Positions 42,916 to 51,425 of a stretch of 64,000 nucleotides of DNA are shown here, in pieces. The position numbers and the translations under genes are program-made. The stretch lies in NCBI RefSeq assembly GCF_036924515.1, contig NZ_JAZHRR010000001.1, positions 4,621,001 to 4,685,000 on the forward strand. Direction: 5' to 3'. The notes under the pieces were generated by a model. That model did no database searches, was not told the DNA's origin, and saw only the letters and a program-made list of their open reading frames with translations. This DNA is from Bradyrhizobium sp. AZCC 1610. Its GTDB lineage: Bacteria; Pseudomonadota; Alphaproteobacteria; Rhizobiales; Xanthobacteraceae. How positions within the stretch are numbered: position 1 is the stretch's first letter; the number at the start of each line of letters is the position of its first letter.

Positions 42916-43722
42916 ATGGGATCATACGACGACGACCTTAAATGTTTCGAGGCGCATGGCGCTGCGCCCCTGCCCACCGCGATCAATCAAGGCTTTGTGG
43001 AACACGACGGTGCTCGAATCCGGTACGCGACGTACGGGTCGGGAGCTCCCGTGATCTTGCTGCATGGCGGCCTTGGGCATAGCGGCAACTGGGGCTATCA
43101 GGTTCCGGCGCTGGTCGCGTCGGGTTATCGCGCCGTGCTGATCGATAGCCGCGGCCATGGCCGCAGCACGCGCGATTCGCGGCCTTTCACGTATGAGTTG
43201 ATGGCGTCCGACGTTCTGGCCGTGATGAATGCGCTGCAAGTGGACAAGGCAGCCGTCGTCGGATGGAGCGATGGCGCCTGCACCGCCTTGATCCTCGCCA
43301 TGAAGGCCCCCGAACACGTTGCAGGCGTGTTTTTCTTCGGCTGCAACATGGACCCCAGCGGCACAAAAGAAATCGAGCCCAGCCCGGTTCTCGACCGGTG
43401 TTTCGGACGGCACGCCAAGGACTATGCCCAGCTATCAGCCACGCCGGACCAGTTCGACGCATTGGTTGAAGCTGTCGGCCAGATGATGAAGACCGAACCG
43501 AATTATTCTGCAGGCGAGCTCGCCCACATCCGTGTGCCTGTTGCGATCGTGCAGAGCGAGCACGACGAGTTCATCAAGCCCGAACATGCCGAATATCTTG
43601 CACGGAGTATCGCGACAGCGGAATTGAAGATCCTGCCTGGTGTGAGCCATTTCGCGCCGCTGCAAAGGCCGAGGCAATTCAACAGCGTCATGCTTGCTTT
43701 CCTCCGCAAGGTTCTTTCTTGA
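42916..43722 (+). CDS. Alpha/beta-fold hydrolase
   Basis: This 268-residue hydrolase has the oxyanion-hole segment LLHGGLGHSGNW near 48-59, the nucleophile elbow GWSDGA (Ser near 115), an acid in SEHDEFIKPEH and the catalytic His in GVSHFAPLQRP near 245. ATG at 42916 is used; the frame opens at a TTG at 42901. The substrate cannot be predicted; 3-oxoadipate enol-lactonase-like and bromoperoxidase-like enzymes share this layout. It is intact, unlike the hydrolase relic 2 kb upstream. Confidence 0.88.
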   Translation: MGSYDDDLKCFEAHGAAPLPTAINQGFVEHDGARIRYATYGSGAPVILLHGGLGHSGNWGYQVPALVASGYRAVLIDSRGHGRSTRDSRPFTYELMASDVLAVMNALQVDKAAVVGWSDGACTALILAMKAPEHVAGVFFFGCNMDPSGTKEIEPSPVLDRCFGRHAKDYAQLSATPDQFDALVEAVGQMMKTEPNYSAGELAHIRVPVAIVQSEHDEFIKPEHAEYLARSIATAELKILPGVSHFAPLQRPRQFNSVMLAFLRKVLS

Positions 43723-44024
43723 AGGAAACAATACGCCTCGGTGCCTCGCCAGTCCGCTTTTTGGTCACCGCCGCCGTAGGACTGCTCCGCAGGAAGGACA
43801 CAGAAGGGTCGGATCGCGACCTTCGTGGCTTCCGGCTGAATGTCGCCTACTGGCCCTAAGCCGAACACCGCACAAGCCTTTGTCATGTCGGCTGGCAGGG
43901 GCAGACCGGACGCAGGTCCATGCTCGCCTCTACCGCCGCTTGTGATCCAAGCCAGTCATCATGAACGACGCGAGACGTTCAGCCATCGACCTCAGCGTAG
44001 GTTCGGACTCACATCCTGCAGCTG
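43723..44024. other. Intergenic stretch with no recognised gene
   Basis: About 300 bp separate the hydrolase and the YCII gene, which converge here. Open frames in this gap are short and look like shadows; no hairpin with a T-run is visible. Confidence 0.5.
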
Positions 44025-44369
44025 TCACACATGGAGTGGCCGGACCTCTTGCGGCCAGCCACAAGCGATTGCGAGCTTGCCGGCCCAAAACTTCGCCGAC
44101 TCTTGCTCGGAGACATCAACGACCGTGAAGCCACCGAGATACTCCGGGGCGTTGGAATACCGACCTTCAATAAACTGCAGTTCGCCGCTGATGTTATTAG
44201 CACTAAAAGCCTTGCTCAGATCTTCATCTACTCCCGCGGCGAAGATGAGCACGCCCGCTTCCTTCATCTCGGCCACGACTGCCCTAGCCAACGGTCCGCG
44301 AGACTGAAACCACTCTTCGGAGTGATCACCGACCCATTGCTGGTTGAAGTAGATAATGTAGTGCGTCAT
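44025..44369 (-). CDS. YCII-related domain protein
   Basis: This 114-residue ferredoxin-like-fold protein has the YCII pattern: THYIIYFNQQWVGDHSEEWF at the start, a RGPLARAVVAEMKEAGVLIF helix-strand near 24-43 and FTVVDVSEQESAKFWAGKLA near 81-100. An AGGAAGGT site precedes the ATG. YCII proteins are often dimeric and of unknown enzymatic role; some are encoded with sigma factors. Nothing adjacent shows its role here. Confidence 0.82.
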   Translation of the reverse strand: MTHYIIYFNQQWVGDHSEEWFQSRGPLARAVVAEMKEAGVLIFAAGVDEDLSKAFSANNISGELQFIEGRYSNAPEYLGGFTVVDVSEQESAKFWAGKLAIACGWPQEVRPLHV

Positions 44370-44525
44370 GTGACCTTCCTATTATCTGCGGCCAAGGAGA
44401 ACATACTAACCCATATCATTGGTGTTTGGCGTATTCCGCTTATGGCACTTTTGCGAAGTGGTAGCCGACACCGAATACGTCCGCTTATCGGAGTAAACCG
44501 GAAGTGAACGGCCGACCGCCAGCAT

Positions 44526-44550
44526 GGCGCCTTTGACCCTACTCGGACAT
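44526..44550. repeat. Left copy of a 25-bp direct repeat flanking a small gene
   Basis: GGCGC-N3-TGACCC(T)ACTCGGACAT occurs here and again at 45064-45088, on either side of the 114-codon gene at 44629. The 17-bp core differs at one position. The copies could be recombination scars or remnants of an older repeated unit. Confidence 0.6.
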
Positions 44551-44628
44551 CGTCGATAACTCCCAGATCGACATAATTGCATTCTCTTGTAAAATTCCCG
44601 TTGGCAAGGAAAACACTCGGGACACCAG

Positions 44629-44973
44629 ATGCAGGAAATTTCGCTAGTTAGTTTCAGTGGCGTATTTGCTTTGCGGGACGGCGTGAGTGAAAAAGAGTTT
44701 TTGCCGAGATTGCACGCCTTCTTCCAGCATTTCATAGATATGGGGTTTGCCACGGGCTATCGCGTTATGCGCCGCGAGGCGCTGGACGGCTTTGGCAAAA
44801 CGCTACCGGCCTTCACGTATCGAGGTGAACTCGTCTATACCGACCTGGAGCGGGAGCATGCCGCGTACGAATATGTCAAACAGCATGGCGAGCAAGTAAA
44901 CTCGCTGCATGTAGCTATGAACTCATTGGTCAAACCCGACGCAGACTTCTTTTTAGAGACGCGCATCGCATAG
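44629..44973 (+). CDS. Small protein, DUF6614-like
   Basis: This 114-residue protein starts FSGVFALRDGVSEKEFLPRL, has a GYRVMRREALDGFG segment near 43-56 and ends HVAMNSLVKPDADFFLETRI. The pattern of a dimeric alpha/beta-barrel-like small protein with a VNSLV-type helix agrees with what I recall of DUF6614. The gene is flanked by 25-bp direct repeats. No function is known. Confidence 0.65.
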   Translation: MQEISLVSFSGVFALRDGVSEKEFLPRLHAFFQHFIDMGFATGYRVMRREALDGFGKTLPAFTYRGELVYTDLEREHAAYEYVKQHGEQVNSLHVAMNSLVKPDADFFLETRIA

Positions 44974-45063
44974 AGCACCAATGTCCTCTTGGGACATGCC
45001 CGCCCATACTGAGAATGTCTGCTCACCAGGGTAGAACGGAAGTCGCAGGTGCTCAGTCAAACC

Positions 45064-45088
45064 GGCGCGAATGACCCAACTCGGACAT
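45064..45088. repeat. Right copy of the 25-bp direct repeat
   Basis: GGCGC-N3-TGACCC(A)ACTCGGACAT, same orientation as the copy at 44526-44550, located 90 bp after the DUF6614-like gene. Confidence 0.6.
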
Positions 45089-45138
45089 GAACCTCGGCAC
45101 AAACGAAAGCGGTTGTGGTCTTGCAAATGCAAAGACTG

Positions 45139-45399
45139 TCATCGGCTGTCGCGCCACGCTATTAGGTACAAGGGAGACCTGCGCACTTCTTCAGCAGTCC
45201 TCGATACGCCAATGTCGGCGAGCAGATGGTCATCAAGTTTTTCGAGAAGTTGCCTGCGCTGGTACCGTCGTTCCCAACCCAGTGCTATTCCGGCCAGCCA
45301 CGCAAGCGGAATTTTCCAAGACCTTCTCAGGCTCGGAAACAAGGGTGAAGCTGCTTTGAGATTGTTGGTTGAATTTAAGGTAGTGCTGCCGCAAGACAT
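45139..45399 (-). CDS. DUF1127 (YjiS-like) small protein
   Basis: This 86-residue basic protein ends in the DUF1127 core RRQLLEKLDDHLLADIGVSR (near 48-67), preceded by a short hydrophobic stretch (IPLAWLAGIALGWERRY). GGAGGTG is 5 nt before the ATG, and a TTGACA-like element lies about 60 bp upstream. DUF1127 proteins in alphaproteobacteria influence RNA turnover and phosphate or stress responses. The N-terminal extension is longer than in the minimal 45-50-residue members. Confidence 0.78.
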   Translation of the reverse strand: MSCGSTTLNSTNNLKAASPLFPSLRRSWKIPLAWLAGIALGWERRYQRRQLLEKLDDHLLADIGVSRTAEEVRRSPLYLIAWRDSR

Positions 45400-45631
45400 G
45401 TTTCACCTCCGTAATGGAGCGAAACAACGCTTGGCTGCGGGAGCTCATCGGGCGGTTGTCAATGGCCCGAGTGCTTTCTGTATCATGCCCATACGCTTTG
45501 GCAAGGGTCAGCCTTCACGGAAACTCGCAAGCCGACCCGATGTCGGTTCACCATAGCTGACGTTCGCAACGCAACTTGCAGGCTTGCGACCAACTCGTGT
45601 CCTAAGGGGCTTGCCCGAGCCGGTGTACCGT

Positions 45632-47035
45632 TCACGCCATACCCACAAACCGCAGCGCCACGCCGGCCGCGCACGACCCCGCCAGCACCCAGAGCATGCC
45701 GATGTTGAGGCGGAAGATGGCGGTGGCCGCGGCCGCCGCCAGCACGAAGGCCGCTAGATCGAGGCTTCCCCACACCGGCATGTCGAACGACAGGCCGAAC
45801 GAGCGAACCGGCGTGGTCTGCCGGAACAGCGTATGCAGTGCGAACCAGATCGACAGATTGAGGATCACGCCGACCACCGCGGCGGTAATCGCGGTCAGCG
45901 CGCCGGCCAACCCCTTGTTGCCACGTAGTGTCTCGATGTAGGGCGCGCCGAGGAAGATCCAGAGGAAGCAGGGGATGAAGGTGACCCAGGTCGCCAGCAA
46001 TCCTCCGAGCGTGGCGGCAAGCATCGGCGACAGCGTGCCGGGATCGCGATAGGCGGCCATGAAGCCGACGAACTGCAGCACCATGATCAGCGGCCCCGGC
46101 GTGGTCTCGGCCATGCCGAGGCCGTCCAGCATCTCGCGCGGCTGCAGCCAGTGGTAATGCTCGACCGCCTGCTGGGCGACATAGGCCAGCACCGCATAGG
46201 CGCCGCCGAACGTCACCATCGCCATCTTGCTGAAGAACAGGGCGATTTGGCTGAACACGTTGGCCTGGCCGAGCCCGATCAGCAGCGCCGCCACCGGTAC
46301 TACCCACAGCAACATCCACACCGAACTCACGGTGAGCGCGCGCCCAACAGAGGGACGGACATGGTCGGGTAGTTCCTCGCCGAGCAAGCTGTCGATCGCC
46401 GCCGCTTTCTTGTTTCCGCCACCGTGCTCGATCGCGGCGAATTCCGGCCGTCCGCTGCGCGCGCCGAAATAGCCGATCACGCCTGCCGCGATGATAATGA
46501 TCGGGAAGGGTACGTCAAAAAAGAAGATCGCGACAAAGGCGATGGCCGCCAGCGCGATCATCACCCGGTTGCGCAGCGCGCGCTTGCCGACGCGGACGAC
46601 GGCCTGCACCACGATCGTGAGCACCGCGGCCTTCAATCCGAAGAACACCGCCTCGACGAAGCCGACATTGCCGTAGGCCGCGTAGATATAGCTCAGGCCC
46701 ATGATGGCGATAATACCGGGCAGGATGAACAGGCCGCCGGCCATGATGCCGCCGGCGGTCCGGTGCAACAGCCAGCCGATATAGGTGGCAAGCTGCTGCG
46801 CCTCCGGCCCCGGCAGCAGCATGCAGTAGTTCAGCGCATGCAAAAACCGGCCCTCCGAGATCCAGTTCTTTTCCTTGACCAGGATGCGGTGCATGACCGC
46901 GATCTGCCCGGCCGGGCCGCCGAAGCTCAGCACGGCAACCCGCAGCCAGACCCGGAAGGCTTCACCAAAACTGATGCCGTGACCGATCTCCCGGCTTGCG
47001 CCGGGATCAGTCCTCTTGCCCATGGTGGCATCCAT
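45632..47035 (-). CDS. chrA: Chromate efflux transporter ChrA
   Basis: This 467-residue, roughly 12-helix inner-membrane protein is a two-domain CHR-family transporter. Each half begins with a SFGGPAGQIA/TFGGAYAVLA-type motif (near 38 and 275), followed by LLPGPEAQQLATYIGWLLH in the first half and AETTPGPLIMVLQFVGFMAA in the second. It exports chromate. The ATG shares one base with the stop of chrB (TAATG), so translation is coupled. Confidence 0.93.
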   Translation of the reverse strand: MDATMGKRTDPGASREIGHGISFGEAFRVWLRVAVLSFGGPAGQIAVMHRILVKEKNWISEGRFLHALNYCMLLPGPEAQQLATYIGWLLHRTAGGIMAGGLFILPGIIAIMGLSYIYAAYGNVGFVEAVFFGLKAAVLTIVVQAVVRVGKRALRNRVMIALAAIAFVAIFFFDVPFPIIIIAAGVIGYFGARSGRPEFAAIEHGGGNKKAAAIDSLLGEELPDHVRPSVGRALTVSSVWMLLWVVPVAALLIGLGQANVFSQIALFFSKMAMVTFGGAYAVLAYVAQQAVEHYHWLQPREMLDGLGMAETTPGPLIMVLQFVGFMAAYRDPGTLSPMLAATLGGLLATWVTFIPCFLWIFLGAPYIETLRGNKGLAGALTAITAAVVGVILNLSIWFALHTLFRQTTPVRSFGLSFDMPVWGSLDLAAFVLAAAAATAIFRLNIGMLWVLAGSCAAGVALRFVGMA

Positions 47036-47853
47036 TACGGTTTCGCCTTGTTGGTCGGCCAGTTGTGGGTCTCGCCAGTCGCGTCGCGGCACCAGCGGTA
47101 GAACGCGTCGTACAGCGTCATGCCCGCTTCCAGCTGCTCGAGATCGTCGTCGAACATGCGCGACAGGCCGAGCGAGGCGGCGAGCAGCCCGGGCGCTTCC
47201 GGCGACAGATCGAGCCGCCCGGTGTCGGCGCCACGTACCATCGTCGCCAGCCGCAGCAAAGGTGGTGTCGCCAGACCGAATTCCTCGATCATCACGTCGA
47301 ACGTGCAGAGTTCGCCGCGGTGGCTCCAGAACACGTTCTCGATGTCGAAGGGCGCGGCGTTGAAGCGCTCGCCAACCGCGATCACTTCCGGCGGCGCGAC
47401 GAAAAGAAATACCGCGTTCGGATCGACGAACCGGCGGATCAGCCAGGGGCAGGCGATGCGATCGATCTTCGGCCGCGCGCGCGTGACCCAGACGGTGCGG
47501 CCCTGCGCATCGCGTGCGGGGAGTTTTGCGGCCGGCACCAGCGGCAGCTTGGCGGCCTTCCAGCCTTCGAAGCCGCCTTCCAGCGCCTCGGCCGATACGT
47601 GCAGATGCCGCAGCCAGGCGGCGGTGCCCTGCGCGAGTTTCTGGCCGCGCAGGCAGACGACAATGGCCGAGCGGCCGGAAAATTCTTCGCCCCAGCCGGC
47701 GGCGTCCTTATGGTTGCGCCTGACCGCGCCGGGAATCAGCCGCTGGTCGGCGGCGAAATCCTCGTCGGTACGAACGTCGATCAGGGCAGGCATGTGCGCC
47801 GTGCCGATCAATCGTGAAAGCTTGTCTGGAGATATGCTGGTGTAGGATGACAT
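47035..47853 (-). CDS. Chromate resistance protein ChrB-like with N-terminal rhodanese domain
   Basis: This 272-residue protein joins a rhodanese-like domain (about 1-110; active-site loop VVCLRGQK with Cys67) to a ChrB C-terminal domain (WVTRARPKIDRIACPWLIRR near 121-140, then a His/Glu-rich FDVMIEEFGL segment). ChrB proteins sense or reduce chromate and regulate chrA. ATG at 47853 has a GAGGG site. It is the first gene of the chrB-chrA pair. Confidence 0.88.
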   Translation of the reverse strand: MSSYTSISPDKLSRLIGTAHMPALIDVRTDEDFAADQRLIPGAVRRNHKDAAGWGEEFSGRSAIVVCLRGQKLAQGTAAWLRHLHVSAEALEGGFEGWKAAKLPLVPAAKLPARDAQGRTVWVTRARPKIDRIACPWLIRRFVDPNAVFLFVAPPEVIAVGERFNAAPFDIENVFWSHRGELCTFDVMIEEFGLATPPLLRLATMVRGADTGRLDLSPEAPGLLAASLGLSRMFDDDLEQLEAGMTLYDAFYRWCRDATGETHNWPTNKAKP

Positions 47854-47959
47854 GGCTGCGCCCTCGTAAAAGAAACGGGACGCGATACTTGAGCATGTCG
47901 CCTCGTGGGGAGATCGCAAAATCCCCATGGGCCGAATTAACTGCCTGACGCTTCGGCTG

Positions 47960-48706
47960 TCAACGGGGATCAGCTAGCACCAGCACGATTCCCGAGGCGA
48001 GCAGCAGCACCAGCACGACTTTCCGGAACGAAGCCTCGTCAAGCCGCCCGAACAGCTTTAGGCCGAGCCAGGTGCCGGCGAACAGCGCCGGCAAGCCGAT
48101 CAGGAACAGCTTGATCGTGTCCGGCGTGATCGCGCCCTTCGCGCCGATCCAGAATGCGCTCATGGCAAAGATCGCCACCGCGACCGGCTGAAACACCGTG
48201 CGTTGGACGTCCTTCGGCCAGCCGCGAAGGCCGCACCAAATCGTCACCAGGATGCCGGCAAGCCCGGTAATGCCGCCGAGCACGCCATTGAGGAAGCCGA
48301 TGCCGGCATCGGCCGTGGCGCCACCCGCATCGACCCGCGGAATCGCAGGCCGCAACAGCGCATAGAAGCTGTAGAGCACTAGGAAGGCCCCGACGGCCAT
48401 ACGCACATGGACAGGATTTGCCCAAGTGAGAATGCTGACGCCGACGGGAACGCCGAGCGCGGCACCGAGAACGAAGGGCCAGAGTTTTTTCAAGTCCAGC
48501 GCGCCGCGCAGCTTCCAGACCGAGTAGCCCTGCACGATCAGCCCGAACGCAATGATCAACGTGGCCGTTTGAAGGGGCGTGAGGATGTAGAGCCAGATCG
48601 CGGAGGCGACGAGCCCGAAGGCAAAGCCGGAGAGACCGGCGACCAGCGCGCCCCCAAAGGTCGCGAGAAGAAAGAGCGCGATTTCGACTGCGGATGATCC
48701 ATCCAT
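47960..48706 (-). CDS. TauE/SafE-family sulfite or anion exporter
   Basis: This 248-residue membrane protein has about eight helices and the internally repeated TauE pattern (LSGFAFGLVASAIWLYILTP near 24-43; GFLNGVLGGITGLAGILVTI near 138-157). TauE/SafE proteins export sulfite, sulfoacetate or related anions. It lies about 100 bp upstream of chrB on the same strand, so it may be co-expressed with the oxyanion-resistance genes. Confidence 0.9.
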   Translation of the reverse strand: MDGSSAVEIALFLLATFGGALVAGLSGFAFGLVASAIWLYILTPLQTATLIIAFGLIVQGYSVWKLRGALDLKKLWPFVLGAALGVPVGVSILTWANPVHVRMAVGAFLVLYSFYALLRPAIPRVDAGGATADAGIGFLNGVLGGITGLAGILVTIWCGLRGWPKDVQRTVFQPVAVAIFAMSAFWIGAKGAITPDTIKLFLIGLPALFAGTWLGLKLFGRLDEASFRKVVLVLLLASGIVLVLADPR

Positions 48707-48902
48707 GTGCTCGCCCCAACAAAAAGCGAGCAGCGCTTGAATGGGATCGCCATTTCACGGGGAGGCCGCGATTTCCCCAACAATAATCTATACGGCGGTC
48801 TGCGTGCTTGGCAACGGTTCGATGTCTGATCTTGGCCCATCGCGTCAGTCCGCTGCGATGCGGAATTTGGTCGTTATCGGCGCATAGCAGACATGGATCA
48901 TG

Positions 48903-49088
48903 CCGAACAAATCGCTGCGCAAGCGGTTGACGCCGCTGATCCGCAGGACTCAGCCCTTCACCAAAAGGATCGCGCACAAGGGCATCTGGGTCGAGCCGGA
49001 ATTGCTTGCCGAAATCGAGTACCGAGCCAAATCGGGTGAGGGCAAGGTGCGCCATCCCTTCTTCAGAGGCCCACGGGAGGACCTTTGA
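48903..49088 (+). pseudogene. DNA ligase D, C-terminal fragment
   Basis: A 62-codon frame contains LRKRLTPLIRRTQPFTKRIA and continues KGIWVEPELLAEIEYRAKSG and EGKVRHPFFRGPREDL to a stop. This is the extreme C-terminus of the ATP-dependent ligase domain of LigD (VWVEPxLLAEIEYRAKSxEGxxRHPxFKGLREDL). Nothing of the remaining 500-800 residues is present. It is a relic of a non-homologous-end-joining gene. Confidence 0.75.
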
Positions 49089-49240
49089 TGGATGATTTCG
49101 ATCGGTTCTAGGAATGGGCAAACAAGCCGCTCGACAGTCTGACGATCCTGGCCGACATTCATCGTCATGTCGCTACCGCCGGAAGCGCGGCGCGACCGCG
49201 CCAAGGTCAATGAGGCCCTGGTACAAGAGACCGGCCGTAA
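49088..49240 (+). pseudogene. Small-protein relic with a nonsense codon and frameshift
   Basis: From ATG 49088 (overlapping the LigD stop) the sequence reads MDDFDRF, TAG, EWANKPLDSLTILADIHRHV, and then, one base out of frame, MSLPPEARRDRAKVNEALVQ. I recall a rhizobial small protein with this pattern (FDRFWEWANKPLDS...IP..IH...M.L.PE.RRDRAKVNEAV). A Trp-to-stop change and an insertion or deletion near 49167 make it a pseudogene. Confidence 0.55.
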
Positions 49241-49310
49241 CTCAGACAGACGAGTACGCCTGAGCCCGACGTCGGGCCACTGGGGACGAGTGGTGAAACG
49301 ATCGCAAAAA

Positions 49311-49413
49311 ATCACCTTCAGCGAAATGCACGAATCGGGTTCGTCGCGTCTTGGTCTATTGTTCCGATTACAAATGCGGCCGCTCAATAGAGGTGGACGC
49401 TGCTATGTGGCCG
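49311..49413 (+). pseudogene. Cys-containing small-protein relic, frameshifted
   Basis: ITFSEMHESG is read in one frame and VLVYCSDYKCGRSIEVDAAM, then WP, in another. Joined, they resemble a short rhizobial protein (TFAEMRE.GVR..LVYCSDY.CSHSI....WPDD) with two Cys. The downstream half is missing. The frame changes within GGTTCGTCGCG near 49340. Confidence 0.5.
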
Positions 49414-49498
49414 GTGGTCGCAACATTGGCGCGGAACATCAGCGAGCGCGGCCATTGTCCTGTTCGCTTAGCCGGGGCGCTACCGGAGGAACGAATTC

Positions 49499-49879
49499 AT
49501 GGCATACCAACCCAATCCAAACGATCTCCATCGTGCGGGCCGTAGTAAAGAGGAAATGCGGCGTCGCGATAATGAGCTGCAAGCCGATCCCCAGCTCGCC
49601 GAAGGTCCCGCCAGCGGCACCAAGGTCGCAATGTACGCCATCGCCATCGCAGTTGTGCTGGGTGTCGTGTTCTACGGCCTGAGCAACAACAGCGTGGACC
49701 AGGCGGGCACCACGCCGCCCAGCGAGACCGCGCAGCAGACCCAGCCGGCCAACCCTGCGGGGCCTTCGGGCAAGACCAACACCGAGCCCGGCACGACCAC
49801 GGGCGCGGCGACGACCAACCGTCCGACGCTGCCGTCTCCGAACCCCACAGGTACGCAAGTCGATCGCAGCAAACAGTAA
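49499..49879 (+). CDS. Single-pass membrane protein with a Thr/Pro-rich tail
   Basis: This 126-residue protein follows GGAGGAA. It has a charged N-terminus (DLHRAGRSKEEMRRRDNELQ), one transmembrane helix (VAMYAIAIAVVLGVVFYGL near 43-61) and an exported or periplasmic tail rich in Thr, Pro and Asn (about 65-126). No family is recognised. A strong Rho-independent terminator follows 23 bp after the stop, so it is a single-gene unit. Confidence 0.78.
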   Translation: MAYQPNPNDLHRAGRSKEEMRRRDNELQADPQLAEGPASGTKVAMYAIAIAVVLGVVFYGLSNNSVDQAGTTPPSETAQQTQPANPAGPSGKTNTEPGTTTGAATTNRPTLPSPNPTGTQVDRSKQ

Positions 49880-49902
49880 AGGTCGACCGTCCGAATTGAC
49901 GT

Positions 49903-49930
49903 GCAGCGGGCCTATCGGCCCGCTGCTTTT
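49903..49930 (+). terminator. Rho-independent terminator
   Basis: GCAGCGGGCC-TATC-GGCCCGCTGC is a perfect 10-bp stem followed by TTTT. It ends the transcript of the membrane-protein gene. Confidence 0.85.
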
Positions 49931-50516
49931 GTGGCTAGCTGTAAGGCCCAGCAAGGTAGCGCTGACTTATTCGCCTAGGCTTGGTAGGTCGATCACGAAA
50001 TTGCTAGGGTCCAGTTTGGCGCTAGCCAACGACTCGGCCTGGCGGGCTTTTTTTTGCAACTCCCTGGTCGCGCCCCGGCGTGATTAGAAGCGCGGAGGAG
50101 CCGGCCCGCTCGGTAGCAAGCGCTCCAGAGATGCTGTCGTGCTCGTACGTACGATTTAACCCTGGGTTGAGTCAGCGAAGAAGACGAAGATCCGATGAGA
50201 AAGCACCCTAGCCAAAATCACGGCGTCCGTAGCCGCTGCTAAAGGACGGCGTCCGTAGCCGCTGCTAAAGGGATGGCTCAAAAGGCGCTGGCGAGCACCC
50301 CAACCGCCCCCCAAGACAATAGCCACGCGGGCGTTACACCGCATGGCCTGATGCCGGGACTGTCCCGCTCCTCGCAAGATTCCGTCGCCGCTAACACAAT
50401 CGCGGACCGGCAGAGACGTTCCGGCCGACGCTGGCAAAAAGTAACCCGCCGGGATGAGCCCGGGGGGATTACTTAGAAGCCGGCGAGCCACTGACCGAGC
50501 ATGGCGAGCCACGTAC
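49931..50516. other. Non-coding stretch with a T8 run and a tandem repeat
   Basis: No convincing gene is seen. A run of eight T follows GC-rich sequence at 50048-50055 but lacks a matching left arm, so it may be a terminator remnant. A 26-bp tandem duplication is at 50221-50272. A minus-strand frame across 50156-50668 looks spurious. Confidence 0.5.
50221..50272. repeat. Tandem 26-bp repeat, two copies
   Basis: The unit begins CGGCGTCCGTAGCCGCTGCT and continues AAAGGA; it occupies 50221-50246 and is repeated at 50247-50272, with the last bases diverging. It lies between the T8 run and the transglutaminase gene. Confidence 0.85.
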
Positions 50517-51425
50517 TCACACGGAAAGAAACAGGCCCGCGCCAGGGGCGGTCGCCCGCGCACGGCCGCACTTAAAATCCATCCCCTTCGGGGGTCCCGA
50601 TAATATGCCGACGTGGGAATACGGCAGCAATGGCTCAGCCAGTAACCGATGGGGTTTCGAAACCTCAATCGTCTGTCTCAAGACCTGGCACTGCTTGTCC
50701 GAGGTCAGAAATGCGATATCCGACGCATCCCGGCCACTGCCGATGCGGATAATCCCTTCAATCGGCGCAAGCTGCGTCGCGTCAATCAGCCACCAACTAT
50801 TTTCGAGATAAACTTCGAAGACTGCGTGGAAGTCAGGCGGGTCCAGTTGAAGCGCATACGCGCTGACGGCGCGGGCCGGAATGCCGAGTGCGCGAGCCAG
50901 CGTGATGCCCAAATGCGCGAAATCGCCGCAGACGCCCGCGCGGTCTATAAACGTCCGCTCCGCGGTCGTCTCAGCGTTGCTGACGCCCGACACATAGTCA
51001 ACGTTGCGATGAATCCAATCCAAGATCGACATAACTCGCGCCACGCCGTCGCCGGCTCCGCCGAACTCGCGTTGCGCAAATCGCATGAACTTGTCCGACG
51101 GGCAAAAGCGGCTGGGCAGGAGAAACGGGAGCACGTCGGTGGGAAGGTCCGACCATAGATGCTGGTGACCGGCCGGCGGCAGGAGCTGCCGAAGATTGTT
51201 TTCCACCACGACCTGATAACGGATCGCCACTTCGCCAGAGAACGAGGCGCGTATGCTCCGGTCACCGTATGGTGTCTTGTCGAAGAGCAATAGCGCCGGT
51301 GGCTGAATGTCGAGCGATTCCGAGAGGATTTTTTGATCGCTCGTATGTGAAGCCTCAATGATAGCGATAACCTGCGTTGCTTGCGCGAAAGCATAGACGA
51401 GTTCGGCCTTGATCAAGAGTTTCAT
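50517..51425 (-). CDS. Transglutaminase-like cysteine protease-fold protein
   Basis: This 302-residue protein has the transglutaminase-like triad: Cys166 in GVCGDFAH, His200 in DFHAVFEV and Asp215 in LIDAT. An N-terminal beta-rich region (about 1-110) is typical of this bacterial family. ATG at 51425 follows GAGGG. After IIRIGSGRDASDIAF (about 228-242) it continues about 60 residues with a weakly related tail, which looks like a read-through extension. A GGAAC-N16-CGCC element about 55 bp upstream is a poor match to an EcfG promoter. Its function is probably peptidase or transpeptidase-like. Confidence 0.85.
   Translation of the reverse strand: MKLLIKAELVYAFAQATQVIAIIEASHTSDQKILSESLDIQPPALLLFDKTPYGDRSIRASFSGEVAIRYQVVVENNLRQLLPPAGHQHLWSDLPTDVLPFLLPSRFCPSDKFMRFAQREFGGAGDGVARVMSILDWIHRNVDYVSGVSNAETTAERTFIDRAGVCGDFAHLGITLARALGIPARAVSAYALQLDPPDFHAVFEVYLENSWWLIDATQLAPIEGIIRIGSGRDASDIAFLTSDKQCQVLRQTIEVSKPHRLLAEPLLPYSHVGILSGPPKGMDFKCGRARATAPGAGLFLSV

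Noticed and set aside
50048..50055. Terminator at the T8 run
   Set aside because: No left arm complementary to GGCGGGC is present upstream, so a stable hairpin cannot form.
50156..50668. 170-codon minus-strand frame overlapping the tandem repeat
   Set aside because: Composition is Arg/Cys-rich without motifs, and it overlaps the end of the transglutaminase gene and the repeat.
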